Below are positions 35,400 to 46,036 of a stretch of 64,000 nucleotides of DNA, one piece after another. The DNA is taken from NCBI GenBank assembly GCA_001692895.1, contig KV748232.1, positions 744,001 through 808,000 on the forward strand, written 5' to 3'. The position numbers were made by a program, and so were the translations under genes. A model generated the notes under the pieces. It was not told the DNA's origin, did not search any database, and worked only from the letters and a program-made list of their open reading frames with translations. Position 1 is the first letter of the stretch, and each line of letters starts with the position of its first letter. The DNA is from Cenococcum geophilum 1.58 (Eukaryota; Ascomycota; Dothideomycetes; Gloniales; Gloniaceae).

Positions 35400-38300
35400 T
35401 TATACTATGCTTCTAGGGTATCTTAGAAGATCTAGGGGGTAGTAGGAGGGTTAGGTGGTTCGCCTGCGTGTCGCCTTTAACTAGGCGGGGGTATCCAGTC
35501 CCTAAGGGGCTGGAAGGGGGCGTATCCTCCAGTGTCCTCCTATTGGATCTTATATGCTGTCTAGAATTGCTAGAGGACTCCTTAGCTTATTAGCCATTTT
35601 GCCGTTATATATAGGCCTCTACTAGTAGAGAGCATTTAGGTAATATTATTTATGCCCACCCTAGCGAATAGCTAGTCTCTAGCTATGTGGTGGTTGCAAA
35701 AGAGTAGCACGTGGCGTACTAATTGTATAGGCTATCTGCACGTATAGTGTGGTATAGTTTATAGGACATGGATACTTACTAGCTATACGTTTAGCCCTAT
35801 TACCTTTATCCGTAGTAAAAAGCTAGCTATAAATTCTGCCTTTATCTGTCCTTTGTATAAGGGAAGAGTTAGTATTATCTATAGGGTATTCTACGTGGCT
35901 GCTCTCTATATCTTCGCCGCCTTCTTCTAGCATTACTTCCACTCTATATCTACCCATCTTGCGATATATATAGTCGATCTCCACCTATATTAGTAGCCTC
36001 CTATCCTCTATTGCTATAGCGGTGCTCTACTAGCGTGGCGCCAGGTCTCTGCTTAGTGTTATAGTAGCTCCTATATTTCTTATTCTCTCTCTACTACTTA
36101 TAGGTATAGGGCCTCCTAGCTTATATACTTAGGCGCGTTACGCCTCTAATAGGACCTTACTCCTCTCTAGTAAGGCCTTACTTCGCGTATACGTTTTAGT
36201 ACTTAGTATATATCTTTCTCTACTAGGTGTCCTTATACTATAGCTGCTCTTTATATAGCAGTTATATCTATATAGACATTAAGTGGTAGTACTGCTGCTT
36301 CGCGTTCTATTACGGCACGTAGTGTCCGCTTATATACTCCTATAATTTTACGTAGGTATTGGTTCTATAGTTTTTCTAGTGGCGCTAGGGAGCTTTTTGC
36401 TATTAGCTTGCCGTTTAGTCTAAGGCCCTAGATCTAGGCTCCGTATAGCATTATTAGTCTTACTACTACCGTATATAGTAGTTGTGTACGTCTAAATAAT
36501 AGTCCCTAGGTTAAGGCTGTAATTCATAATACTACTACAAATGCTGCTGTACCCCTAGTGGTTGCCTTTGTAATGTATACATTCCAGTTTAGTTTAGTGT
36601 CCACCTAGACCCCTAGGACCTTAAGTATAGCTTCCGGCTTTGCTTTGCATCCCTAAATACTTACCATTAACGCTAAGTCGTTGTTTACCCTCCTTTTCCT
36701 TATAAAATGGATAAGCTAGTATTTATCTAGTGCAAATTTAGCACTATATCGTTTTGCCTATACAATACACCTATTATATACCTAATTTAGCCTAGTATAG
36801 TTTTCTACTGCTGTGTTTCCCTATATAATAAGGTTTATATTATCTATAAAGCCTAGGGCTACTATTTCCTAGTCATTATTAAATATCTCTAGTAGCTTAG
36901 ATATAAAGAATAGGAACAGGATTGGCGATAGGGGTAATCCCTATAGAATTCCTGTGCGTATTAGTATTATTTTACTTTTATATCCCTTAAATACTATTTT
37001 AGTATTACGCCCTGTTAAGAAGGATTAGGTAAACTTAATTATCCATTCTAGGAGGCCCTTCTTTCTTAGGATTTATAGGAGCCTCTTATAAAATATATGG
37101 TTAAAGGCTCCGCTTATATCTAGGCTTAGTATAGATACTATATAGCCTAGCCTAACTTGCCACGCTGCCTAGACGCTAGAAGTAATTAGGGAGATAACTA
37201 ATAGGGTTAATCGCTTCTTCCTTACGCCTATTTATATCCGTAGTAGTAGCTTATATACTTCTGCGGCTTCTTATATACGCTCTATAACTATTTTTTCTAA
37301 GAGCTTTCCTAGCGTGTTTTTAAGGGCGATTAGTTAATAGCTTCCTAGTAGAGAGTAGTCCTTTTTATTTGCCTTTTATAGAACAACTATAGTTATTACT
37401 TTATAGCATTCTGGTAGCTTGCCTTTATATAGGCAGGTAGTTGCAATATTGGCTAGTGGTATTATTAAAGCTTCTAATACAGCTTTAATTGCCTTATTTA
37501 GGATCCTATCTAATCCTACTGCTTTCCCATTAGGGAGCTTCTATATAGCGTCCTTTATCTCCTTTATTATAACTATCTGGCTTATCTTTAAAGGTATAGG
37601 GTCTTCTTAACTGCTAGTGTCCTATAGGTCCGCTTAGACTACGCCAGGGAAAAACCTCTTTACTAGTATTTTCATTTTTTCCCCGTTATTATTTATGTAT
37701 TAATCCTGTTCTGTCCTACGGAGTGCAGGTAGGTAGGGATCTCCTAGCATTTTACTAACTACTTTTCTACTCCACTTTAACATGCGCCAGAGGCCTTAGT
37801 TATATGGTTTAGTAATATCTAAGGTAATTTCCTCTAGGAATTAACGCTAGCTATTTCTACTTTCCTTCTACATTGTCTTCTTAAGCCTATTCTTTAGGGC
37901 CTTATAGCTCTATTAGTAGTAGGCCTCGCCTATTACGCTATACTATCGCCTCGCCCTCCTTAAGCTTATAAGTAGCTATGCTGCCTTTAGCAACCACTCG
38001 CGCCGAGCATATTTATTAGGCCTGGCCTTTAGGTAGTATTCCTCTAGGTAGTTACTTATAGTCCTCTAGATGTCCTCTAGCGTTGCTTTAGGGGTTACTG
38101 CTAGTCTATTATTAATTTCCTAAAAGTATTTTTCCTAATTAAGTGTTTTAATGGCGTATCTCTGGTAAGTTTATAGCGCTAGGATAGCAACGTCAAGAGC
38201 TATCCGTATAGGTATATAGTCTGCAGTTAGTGCCTATATATCTTCTAGTCCGCAGAATCCTAGTTAGTCTGTAAGCGCTTCTTATATAAATATAAGGTCG

Positions 38301-38900
38301 ATTATGCTCTCTTAGGTTCCTTTTTTCTATATAGGTTTACTAGTTAAGGTAGTTAAGATAATATCTTATATTACTAGTTTATTAAGTAAGTAAGTCGCTT
38401 ATACTTCCACTATAGCCTATAGTCCTCCCTATACTATATAGTATATATTAAAGTCCCCTAGGACTATTATCTCGCCTTCTACTAAGTTAATAGTTTGTTA
38501 GAATAGGCCCTACGTAGTTATCTAGGGTTTGTTATTACTTGGGTTATAAACATTAATTATACTAATTTAGCCCCTCTCTATAGCTATTTATAGTTTAGCT
38601 ATATTAGGGCTAATAGAGCGGTAGCTCCACGCCTATATATTAATGTATTTGCTAATTAGGAAGCACGCATAGGTAGCCGGGTCTGGTTTATATAGGAGGT
38701 AGTATCCTTTTAGTTAGTACGTTTTTTGGGTTTACTTATTAAATGCTAGTTCCTATATTGCAATTATCTAGTATTTCTCTAGATTTAGACTATTAAATAA
38801 AAGGCGCGTAGCTCTATAGTTTAAGTATCCGCAGTTATATTAAACTATTATTATTAATTTTATAGTAGTAATTAGTCTAGTGACTTACTGGCGCCTTCCC
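35400..38900 (-). pseudogene. LINE ORF2 (endonuclease/RT), inactivated
   Basis: Minus-strand RT motifs: RTGIL*GLPLSPILFLFFIS at about 36970-36900, then ALGFIDNINLIL for the YxDD box, and KFALDKYQLIHFIRKRR at about 36750-36690. The endonuclease lies upstream, starting with IQYNC-like text near 38830. The 63-aa plus-strand frame at 37419-37610 is a shadow. Confidence 0.8.
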
Positions 38901-38949
38901 TTTATATCTAGGGCGTCCTATCTAAGATCGTTATAATTAGGATTCTCTA

Positions 38950-40380
38950 CTAGAACGGGTCTTTAGCGGCGTTAGTGCTGCCTTATAGGCGTCCTATGGC
39001 CCGTTTTGCTGCTAGTTAGGTAGAGGGTATTCCTATTAGGGTAAGTAACCTAGATCTCTTTCGCTATGCAATTAACCAGGTTCCGTTATTTATATTATTT
39101 ACCCTACTTATCTCCTTCTCCTTATAAGCGTTTCCCTATACCGTAGCTATATTCCAGTATAGTTTAATACGTCTTATTATAGTAGCTTCTAGGTATACCT
39201 AGTAGGTTTTACACGCCATCTTCTGCCATACTCTATATCCTTTTCCGCAGTTTATATATCTATCTCCCTTATCCTTACGGCAGTCCTTAGTGTTATATAC
39301 GTCAGCGCATATCCCACACCTTACGTCCTTCCCACATCCGCTTTAGGTATACCCCCACTATTAGTATCTAAAGCATTATTAAACTTCTACCGCGTAGTAG
39401 TATAGTCGGGCTTTATACCAGAGGCTATCTATAACTACTCCTTTACGGGCTACTATAGCCTATATTTCTTAGGTTAGTAGGTTAATTATTAAGGTGCCGC
39501 GTATTTTAATCCTTTAAGGCCCTAGTGTCTCCCCTATATATATTATACGCTCTTTTTTATATAGCTATGCGATTTTGGTTATGGTAATCCCTAGGACTAG
39601 TTTTTTAGTAGCCTCCGTAATCCTTTAAATAATCTATATATTTATAGCGCCTTTCCTACTTTCCACTTATATAGTAAGAGGTACCCTAATTATTTTAACT
39701 GGGAAATCCTAGCGGAGAATCTTGCACTTAGGGGTGTCTCCCTAGGTAAGGGTCTAGTCCTTTACCTCCTAGTTAGGAAGCATAACCTTTATATCACCGC
39801 TATATAGAACCCTTACCGCCACTGCCTTTGGTATATATACTTTAATTAATATAAGGATCTGTTTCGGGTCCGTTCCTACTACTATTAGTATATAAACCCT
39901 AACTGTGGCTCTTACTAGTGCTACGTTAGGTAGGCGAAGGAGGGTCGCCGGTTAGGCGCCTACTACGATATTAGCCTATAATAGTTTTGCTACTTATGTT
40001 ATTAGTAGTTTCTACTCTTTTATAGCGTCTTTAATGCGCCTAAGCCTATCCTCTACTATATTCTGGTTCCTATTATGCTTTATCTAGAGTTCCCAGGTAA
40101 TTTGGCCTGCTTCTTAAGCTATACGCGTTACCCCTACGCGTAGGTGTTTATCTTCTCCCTTCCCTAGATTTTTCTTAATGTCTTTTAGGATGTCTATAAG
40201 TTTCTGCCATTTCTGGTCGGTGTCCTTTGGTTGTTGTGGTTATATCGCCCTTTATTATGTTTGTTGTTGTGTCACGTTTTCCTATGCGGCGCCTCCCCTT
40301 CGAGTCTACTGCGACCCCCCAGGGTCGCGCAGGCTTTCCGGCTGTGCTGTATACATTGGTTCTAGGGCATAATATGCCGT
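38950..40380 (-). pseudogene. LINE ORF1 with CCHC zinc knuckles, inactivated
   Basis: Near 39340-39230 on the minus strand: KCGICADVYNTKDCRK then INCGKGYRVWQKMACK, i.e. two to three zinc-knuckle units with some Cys changed to Tyr, followed by KEKEISRVNN and GIPSTQLAAKRAIGRL. The last 200 bp at the 5' end (around 40160-40380) are unusually GC-rich. The 64-aa plus-strand frame at 40178-40372 is an antisense shadow. Confidence 0.7.
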
Positions 40381-40470
40381 AGATTTGATTGGAAATGGTT
40401 ATTTCTTTATTAGGTAGGTGGTAGGCGTGTTCTGCTGCTATAGCGGCTTCTCTATTACTTAATTATTATT

Positions 40471-40755
40471 CACTTATACTATAAAGTCTTTAAGTTATAC
40501 TATTGTAAATACTTATAAATCGTTAGCTTATATACTAGTATCTCCTTCTAACCTTAGTTACGTCCATACTTTAGGTTAGTATCTTATTTAACTTATATAT
40601 TGTAACCTTAGTAGTAAATATATTATAAACCTTTATAGGAAATACTATAATAGATTTATTAATAGGCTATATATATAGGTAAATAAAGTTAACAAGCTTA
40701 ATAGATAGAGCAAGTGCTTAATAGATTAACTCTAATTATATTCTAAGATTTAATA
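40471..40755 (-). repeat. gypsy gag 5' remainder and dispersed repeat
   Basis: Continuation of the minus-strand gypsy gag text to the right of the LINE (MDVTKVRRRY readable near 40560), then the dispersed repeat shared with 170-350 and 4560-4714, ending at TCTAAGATTTAATA. Confidence 0.45.
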
Positions 40756-41300
40756 TGTGGGGCGTACCTCGTACACTGCGTACAACGCGTACAACGTCAC
40801 CTGACCTTATGTGACTCGCCTACCACTTGCCACATTGTTCCACTGGTTCTATCGTGGCCCGTGCTACGTCCCGTAGCTCGTCTAGTTCCTGATAAGTATC
40901 CGTAACACTTCCAGTATAAGGTCCGTAACACTAGAGCTCCGACCTTGCCTGGAGCTTCGGCGCTCCGATCTGGCCAATTAGAGCCCGGCTTGGCGCTGGC
41001 TTGGCACCGATAATAAACTTTGACTTTCTACTGTGGAGAGGTTGGTAGGGAGGCTCTACGGTAGGGAGGCTCGACGTAGATTCCTCACGAAAATCGAGGT
41101 TTCATCTAACGTAGGTGATAGCATTATGACGGCGATAGGGTTATGACGGTTTGGAACTTCAGGACTAGCGCATAGACAATATTTGGGTGCCAAACCTGCA
41201 AACCGTCATAACCCTATCACCTACGTTGCGCATTATGTACTATGTATCCACGCGATAGTGTAACGTTCGGGCGGACTTTGAGGGGCCGATATACATGGCG
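40756..41300. other. Left edge of the gene island
   Basis: Composition switches here from TpA-rich to ordinary. 40756-40917 (TGTGGGGCG to CCGTAACA) could be an LTR but lacks a target duplication. CCGTAACAC occurs twice (40910, 40933). Two copies of GGTAGGGAGGCTC lie at 41045-41072. A large inverted repeat is at 41108-41227. No protein-coding frame is supported. Confidence 0.4.
41108..41227. repeat. Inverted repeat with 29-bp arms, left arm expanded
   Basis: The right arm 41199-41227 is the exact complement of the left arm 41108-41153 once a 17-bp insert (CATTATGACGGCGATAG, itself a near copy of the neighbouring text) is ignored. The loop is about 45 nt. It may be the remains of a foldback element or MITE at the island boundary. 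Confidence 0.75.
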
Positions 41301-41807
41301 TAATCTTAAATTCTATTAAGTATGCCTCTTACTTTATCCAATCACTTGATAAAAAGAGGTGTCAATACTTACGAAAGTAGGCGAAAATTGATAAAGTGGG
41401 GGACTGGAGGGGAACATAACCTCAACAACAGTTCAACAACAGCTTTTCATCCTCCAGCTCTCATTAAACGATCCGGGAGCTGGACTAGGGAGCTTAAGGT
41501 CCATCTTCTCATATTTCTTTTGAAGCCACCTCAATCTCCATCGCTCGTGCTTTCTTACCTTCTTTTGCTGCCCGGGCACCGCAGCTGAGACTTTACGGTT
41601 CATTCAATGACACTTCGACTGTGGAAGCGTCATTGTGTTTTATGATTTAAAGCGTTGGCTTCCATTGGACTTTAAAATATTAACTGTATCTTTCCTTGCT
41701 GTACTATCTCTTTTCCTGTAATATATAATTTCTGCTTTCTTCCTTCATCTGACGTAATATCTACCAGCAAGACATCAAAACTGGAAATATTTCTCTGTAC
41801 CACAATT

Positions 41808-43079
41808 ATGACTACATTCACCAGCCCGAGCCTGGGACAGCTCTCCAATTTGCCCCTCGAACTCCGCTACCAGATCTACGAATGTCTGAATGAAGACTAC
41901 TGCTTCCAGGTCCTGGAGCCCGTCTCGCTCTTCGACAGTAATCGACATGATCCCTGCATCCCGTCCGGCATCTCCCGCGCTAGCAAGACAATATGGTACG
42001 AAGTCTCAGAGCTTCTCCACCGCCAACGGCCACGCATCCTGAAAATCCGCATCTGCGCCAACGGCTGGCGGTCCAATTACCATCCCTCGGCCTTTCGTGA
42101 CGACTGGGAAGCGCCCGACCTCTCACTTTTCAGTCAACTGGATATCGCAGTACTACCACCGCCCCTTGAGGATCCAGCCCAAGCACTGCTCATACGCCGC
42201 AACATCATTTCCTTCGTCGACGTCCTCGGCAACGCCTCAGCCCTACCTCCTACCAACCTCTTCTTCGGTGACGACAGTGCACCCTGGGAAAACCAGAACT
42301 TCAACCGGCCGGCACTGCGCAAATCGCACCTCCCCGCCAGCCCCGAGCGGCTCTCCTCCCGCATGACGCTAGCCCTCCCCCTCGCGCTCTCATTCCTGCA
42401 CCTACGCCACGCCGCCGCCGCCACCATCTCGCTCCCGGCCGCCCTGCCCCGCGCGCGCCACACCGCCCTGCTCGCGCGCCTCACAACTTCCATGACACTG
42501 CACACGCCCTTCGGCGCTGATATGCACGCGCTGCCGCCCCCAACGCGCTTCGACGACGCCGGCGTCCCGCTCGACGAGCTGCTGCACACGGACGCCGACG
42601 TGCTCGCCGCACGGCGCATCCACGACCTCGTGCTCGACAAGCTGCTGGACGAGATGCCCGGGCCAACGGCGAGTCGGCTGCGCGCGGAGCGGCGCCGCGC
42701 GTGGGTCGCGTACGGCGTGTGGTTCGGCCTGCGCTTTGCGCGCCTGGAGCAGACGGATGTGGGGCGCCTCTTCAAGACCAGCGCTGAGGGCGAGTATTTG
42801 TGGGTCGAGGAGCTGGGCGCCATGCGCGATCGTGGGCGGCGGAGGTGCAAGGAGCAGCGCGATGAGGACTGGAAGGCTGAGAAGGCGTGGACGGTGGATG
42901 GAGCGCCGGTCGGGGTGTCGTCGGCAGTGTGTCAGTGTGCGGAGTGTAAGGCGGGGGCGAGGAAGGTGGCTGGAGATGAGAGTAATCGGGATGGAGAGGG
43001 GTGGGATTTTCCGGAGCATTTTTCGCTGCTGAGGGTGGAGAGGAGTGATTTTGCGAATGTAAAGAATAGAAGTGATTGA
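41808..43079 (+). CDS. F-box-like / 2EXR-type hypothetical protein, 423 aa
   Basis: Uninterrupted 423-codon frame with ordinary fungal codon use and high GC at the third position, in sharp contrast to the RIP-mutated DNA on both sides. The N-terminus (residues about 10-28, LGQLSNLPLELRYQIYECL) has the L-P-x-E-[LI]-R-x-x-I-[YW] pattern of fungal F-box or 2EXR proteins, which usually serve as adaptors for ubiquitin ligases or are of unknown role. An Ala-rich middle (residues about 195-230) and an Arg-rich segment (about 290-300 and 340-350) follow, then a short Cys cluster CQCAECK near residue 372. No signal peptide or membrane segment. The start at 41808 is preceded by an A-rich leader (ACAATT ATG). 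Overlapping frames on both strands within 42097-43032 are GC-driven shadows. No intron is needed; whether it is expressed cannot be seen. Function unknown. Confidence 0.8.
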   Translation: MTTFTSPSLGQLSNLPLELRYQIYECLNEDYCFQVLEPVSLFDSNRHDPCIPSGISRASKTIWYEVSELLHRQRPRILKIRICANGWRSNYHPSAFRDDWEAPDLSLFSQLDIAVLPPPLEDPAQALLIRRNIISFVDVLGNASALPPTNLFFGDDSAPWENQNFNRPALRKSHLPASPERLSSRMTLALPLALSFLHLRHAAAATISLPAALPRARHTALLARLTTSMTLHTPFGADMHALPPPTRFDDAGVPLDELLHTDADVLAARRIHDLVLDKLLDEMPGPTASRLRAERRRAWVAYGVWFGLRFARLEQTDVGRLFKTSAEGEYLWVEELGAMRDRGRRRCKEQRDEDWKAEKAWTVDGAPVGVSSAVCQCAECKAGARKVAGDESNRDGEGWDFPEHFSLLRVERSDFANVKNRSD

Positions 43080-43207
43080 ATGTGAGGTGGCAGAGGTTGA
43101 AGTTGTTTGGTCTTGTCGCTATTATGTATTACTCCATGACATGTCCTGAAACGTTCTTGAGGTTCAAGAAAGGAATATCGTTGAAACCAGGAGAGTAGCC
43201 AACTAGC
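43080..43207. other. Convergent intergenic spacer
   Basis: 128 bp between the stop of the 423-aa gene and the stop of the minus-strand HET-type remnant; both 3' ends face each other. No clear polyadenylation signal. Confidence 0.5.
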
Positions 43208-43775
43208 CTAACAAAGCATGAAAAATCGCTGAGAGCATTTCCCGGCTCTTTCCAAACCCAAAACTTCGCCATCCATAAGACCATGAACGTAACATTCACC
43301 TGCAACTTTGTAAAATTTGCTATGTGGGCGAAGAACGACAGGAAAACTGCACCTGATGAGAACAGCGATAACGTCTCCCGGTTGCGTCGCTTCGGGAGCA
43401 AGGCCAAAGTACCCAGCTGAGTAATTATGAGTCTCTTCCCGGACAAAGATATGACCGTAAGACGCAAGTTGGACAAAATATACTCCAAATCTTTGCAATC
43501 CGTTGCGTATGTGGGAAAGAAATCTCTGAACGGATGATTTAGGATGGAAAGCTTCTCATCGGCTTGGCGGAACTTGTGATATTCATGATAGACGCTACTT
43601 CATACACATCTTTCCACCCAGAGTTGTAGTGCCATTTTTCTTCTGTCCAGGGTATGTCAAGCACGGAAATGGCTTTGCAGTTGCGAGGATGATCTAGGAG
43701 TAGAGTTTTGGAAAGAGCGCAACGGATCAGGTCATTTTCACCATAATCACCATTATCATATTCACCGTAGTACAT
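43208..43775 (-). pseudogene. C-terminal remnant of a HET-type (heterokaryon incompatibility) protein
   Basis: Two adjacent minus-strand frames fit one family. 43775-43560 reads DLIRCALSKTLLLDHPRN and then LDIPW; 43550-43208 reads RNGLQRFGVYFV, SAGYFGLAPEATQPGDVIAV and FPVVLRPHSKFYKVAGECY, ending YVHGLMDGEVLG. G-Y-x-G-L-x-P...PGD...VLRP...G-E-x-Y-V-H-G-x-M-x-G-E is the usual C-terminal module of fungal HET-domain proteins, which trigger vegetative incompatibility. The two frames are out of phase around 43555 and the HET domain itself, which should precede residue 1, is missing: upstream lies a TTCCGGAA-repeat tract and then transposons. Base composition is ordinary, so loss was by truncation and frameshift, not RIP. 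An unseen intron at the junction is the alternative to a frameshift. Confidence 0.65.
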
Positions 43776-43805
43776 GGGTCATCCAACTTAAGCTCGGTTG
43801 GTTGA

Positions 43806-43990
43806 GTGATGGTGTTCGGTTCGGAATGTTCCGACTGATACCGATATTCCGGAACATTTCTGCCTCCTTCCGGAATGAGTCTCGCTTCATACCGGTACAC
43901 GCCTCATTCCGGAACAAATCCTCCTCAAAGAGGAACAATTCGTATACCGCTTTAAGAGGTTATATTCCGAAATAACTACGTTATTCTAAA
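43806..43990. repeat. Cluster of TTCCGGAA-type palindromes at the island edge
   Basis: Five closely spaced copies: TTCGGAATGTTCCGA, ATTCCGGAACAT, CTTCCGGAATGA, CATTCCGGAACAAA, ATTCCGAAATAA. Orientation alternates. The tract separates the truncated HET remnant from the RIP-mutated LINE. It could be a transposon end (subterminal repeats) whose insertion removed the HET N-terminus; not identified. Confidence 0.6.
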
Positions 43991-44427
43991 AAAGACCTAG
44001 TACTATATAGAGCCTTTTAATAGAGCCTTTTAATAGATTGAACTATCTCTATAAGCTAATTATTTAGTAAAGTATAGTTATAATATTTAGCATAAAGAGT
44101 AGAGCCGCTATAATAGCAGAATACGCCCACCAATCCTCTAATAAAGAAATAACCATCTCTAATTAAATCTACGGCATATTATGCCCTAGAACTAATATAT
44201 ATAGTATAGCTAGAAAGCCTGCGCGATATAGGAGGGTTATAGCAGACTTAAAGGGTAGACGCCGTATAGAAAATCGCGATACCATAATAAACCTAATAGG
44301 GGGTAACGCAACTACAATAACCAAAGGGCAACGACTAGAGATAGTAGAAACTTATAAACCTTCTAAAAGATATTAAAGAAGATCTAGGGAAGGGAGAAGA
44401 CGAATATTTACACGTAGGGGTAGCGCG

Positions 44428-44628
44428 TGTTACAGTACTAGCAAATTGCCACAGATTGCCGTAGATTGCGGCTATATGGCGCGAAGATCGTATAAAATAT
44501 CGAGCGGCGCTACTCTTCTTCTCCTTCCCTTTCTCTAGCTTTAGATCCTTGTTTATAGACAATCCAATCGTGTAGGCTTACACATCCCTCTTGCCGTGCT
44601 TGTGCCTTAATTAACTAAGTCGCTAATA
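44428..44628 (+). mobile_element. Solo LTR inside the LINE fragment
   Basis: TGTTACAGTACTAGC to AAGTCGCTAATA, about 201 bp; the 3' half matches the LTR at 4715-4920. The LINE text is continuous across it: GGGGTAGCGCG before, GCGTAGGTAGCTT after, equivalent to GGGGTAACGCGTATAGCTT in the other LINE copy. Flanks GCGCG and GCGTA fit a 5-bp duplication eroded by transitions. Confidence 0.75.
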
Positions 44629-45320
44629 GCGTAGGTAGCTTAATAAGTAGGCTAAATCGCCTAGGAGCTTTAGATAAAGTATAATAGAAACTAAAACGCA
44701 GTAAAGGATAGGCTTAGATATATTAAAGACGCTATAAAATTATAGAAAATGTTAATAGTATAGGTAGTAAAGATATTATAAGCTAATATTATTATAAGCG
44801 CCTAACTAGTAACTCTCTAGTATATACCTAGTGTAGTACCAGTTAGAGCTATAGTTAGGGTTAAAATACTAAAGGTAGTAAGCGTAGAACTAGAATAGAT
44901 TTTTATATTAATTAAAGTATATATACTAAGGCAGTAGTAGTAAGAGTCCTATATAGCAGTAATATAGAGGTTACTCTTCCTAACTAGTAAGTAAAGGATT
45001 AAATAATTACTTAGAGAGATACCCTTAAGTATAAAATTCTTTATTAGGACTACCTAGTTAAAGTAATAAAAGTACCCCTTAATATATAAGTAAAAAGTAA
45101 ATAAAGCGCTATAAATATATAACTTATCTAAAGGGTTATAGAGGCTATAAAAAAGCTAGCCCTAAAAATTACTATAACTAGGGTTATATAGCTTAATAAA
45201 GAATATAGGGGAATTACTAGGGTTCTAAAGGGTTAAAATACACTATACCTTAATAATTAGCCTATTAACCTAAGAGATATAAATTATATTAGCCTATAAG
45301 TAAGCAGTTATAAATATATA

Positions 45321-45382
45321 AATTACGGTAAAGAATATAGGGTATAATATAAATTACGGTAAAGAATATAGGGTATAATAGA
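45321..45382. repeat. 31-bp tandem duplication in the LINE ORF1
   Basis: AATTACGGTAAAGAATATAG and the next 11 bases occur twice head to tail (starting 45321 and 45352), an addition in the zinc-knuckle region that is not a multiple of three. Confidence 0.8.
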
Positions 45383-45749
45383 AAATAGTATATAAAACCT
45401 ACTAGGTATACTTAAAAGCTACTAAAAAAAGGTAAGCCTAGCTATACCTATATCATAGAGAAATATATATAAGGAGAAGGAGATAAGTAGGGTAAATAAT
45501 AATAGGTAGATAGTTATATAATAGAAAAGAGCTAGAGTACTTACCCTAGTAGGAGCAGTATTTACCTAATTAGTAGTAAAATAGAGTATAGGACGTTTAT
45601 AAGGTAGTATTAACGTAGCTAAAAACCCGTCCTAGTAAAGAATTCTAACTATAGCGGCTTTAGATAAAATGCCCTAAATATAAATAGAAAACGTTTATAA
45701 GTTACTAAATAGGTTATAAAAGGGTTAATAATAGTATAATATAACTATT

Positions 45750-46036
45750 ATATATTTAGGGGGGTTCTTTGGCGCGGTTACGACCTGGATTAATACGAGG
45801 TTAGGGCCACCTTTGCTAATAACGCGCCCGAACCCCATATGAGGTCGCATAGCGACTACTCCCAAATACCCTCGCATGCGATTTTGGGCGAAAAGGTATA
45901 TAATTTAAGTTTAATCAGTACTTCTAGGCGGTCGCGTAATGTTGCTTTAAATTTAAAATACTTATTCTATAGTAATTAAAACGCCTTAATATCTAGTAGC
46001 CGGGACGTCTTAATATAGAACTATACTATAGTTACT
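45750..46036. other. Left remainder of the Crypton-like region
   Basis: A less eroded CpG-containing block (TTCTTTGGCGCGGTTACGAC, 45770 onward) followed by AT-rich text. 45960-46036 contains, in inverted orientation, the ACGTCTTAATAT / AACGCCTTAATAT motifs that are tandemly repeated just beyond the right end of the gypsy element (58497-58640). It is therefore the same locus, split by the gypsy insertion. Confidence 0.5.

Larger units (their letters stand above)
35231..40453 (-). mobile_element. Full-length LINE, second Tad-like subfamily
   Basis: 5223 bp on the minus strand with a perfect 17-bp target duplication, plus-strand ATTACTTAATTATTATT at 35214-35230 and 40454-40470. The 5' end reads AGAGAAGCCGCTATAGCAGC and the 3' end GGGACCGAATCGGGCGATAA with an AATAAT tail. 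ORF1 occupies about 40380-38950, ORF2 about 38900-35400. The 5' part is repeated as a fragment at 44098-45745. Sequence differs throughout from the 18568 and 52503 LINEs, although the 3' tail GGGAYC...ATCGG.CG is similar. RIP-inactivated. Confidence 0.88.
44098..45745 (+). mobile_element. LINE 5' fragment (same subfamily as 35231-40453), split by a solo LTR
   Basis: From AGAGCCGCTATAATAGCAG the text follows, on the plus strand, the 5' part of the 40453-35231 LINE: ORF1 start with GGCATATTATGCCCTAGAAC, the zinc-knuckle end (KEKEISRVNN, KQSIGRL near 45480-45600), up to the start of the endonuclease frame near 45740. The rest of ORF2 is missing, a 3' truncation not expected from LINE insertion itself, so later loss or rearrangement is inferred. 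The 75-aa minus-strand frame at 44335-44562 is an artefact spanning LINE and LTR. Confidence 0.75.

Noticed and set aside
41322-41588. 88-aa open frame upstream of the 423-aa gene
   Set aside because: No recognisable motif, poor start context, lies in the likely 5' leader or promoter region.
42134-43019. 205-aa and 238-aa minus-strand open frames
   Set aside because: GC-rich antisense shadows of the 423-aa gene; low-complexity Arg/Ala/Ser composition.
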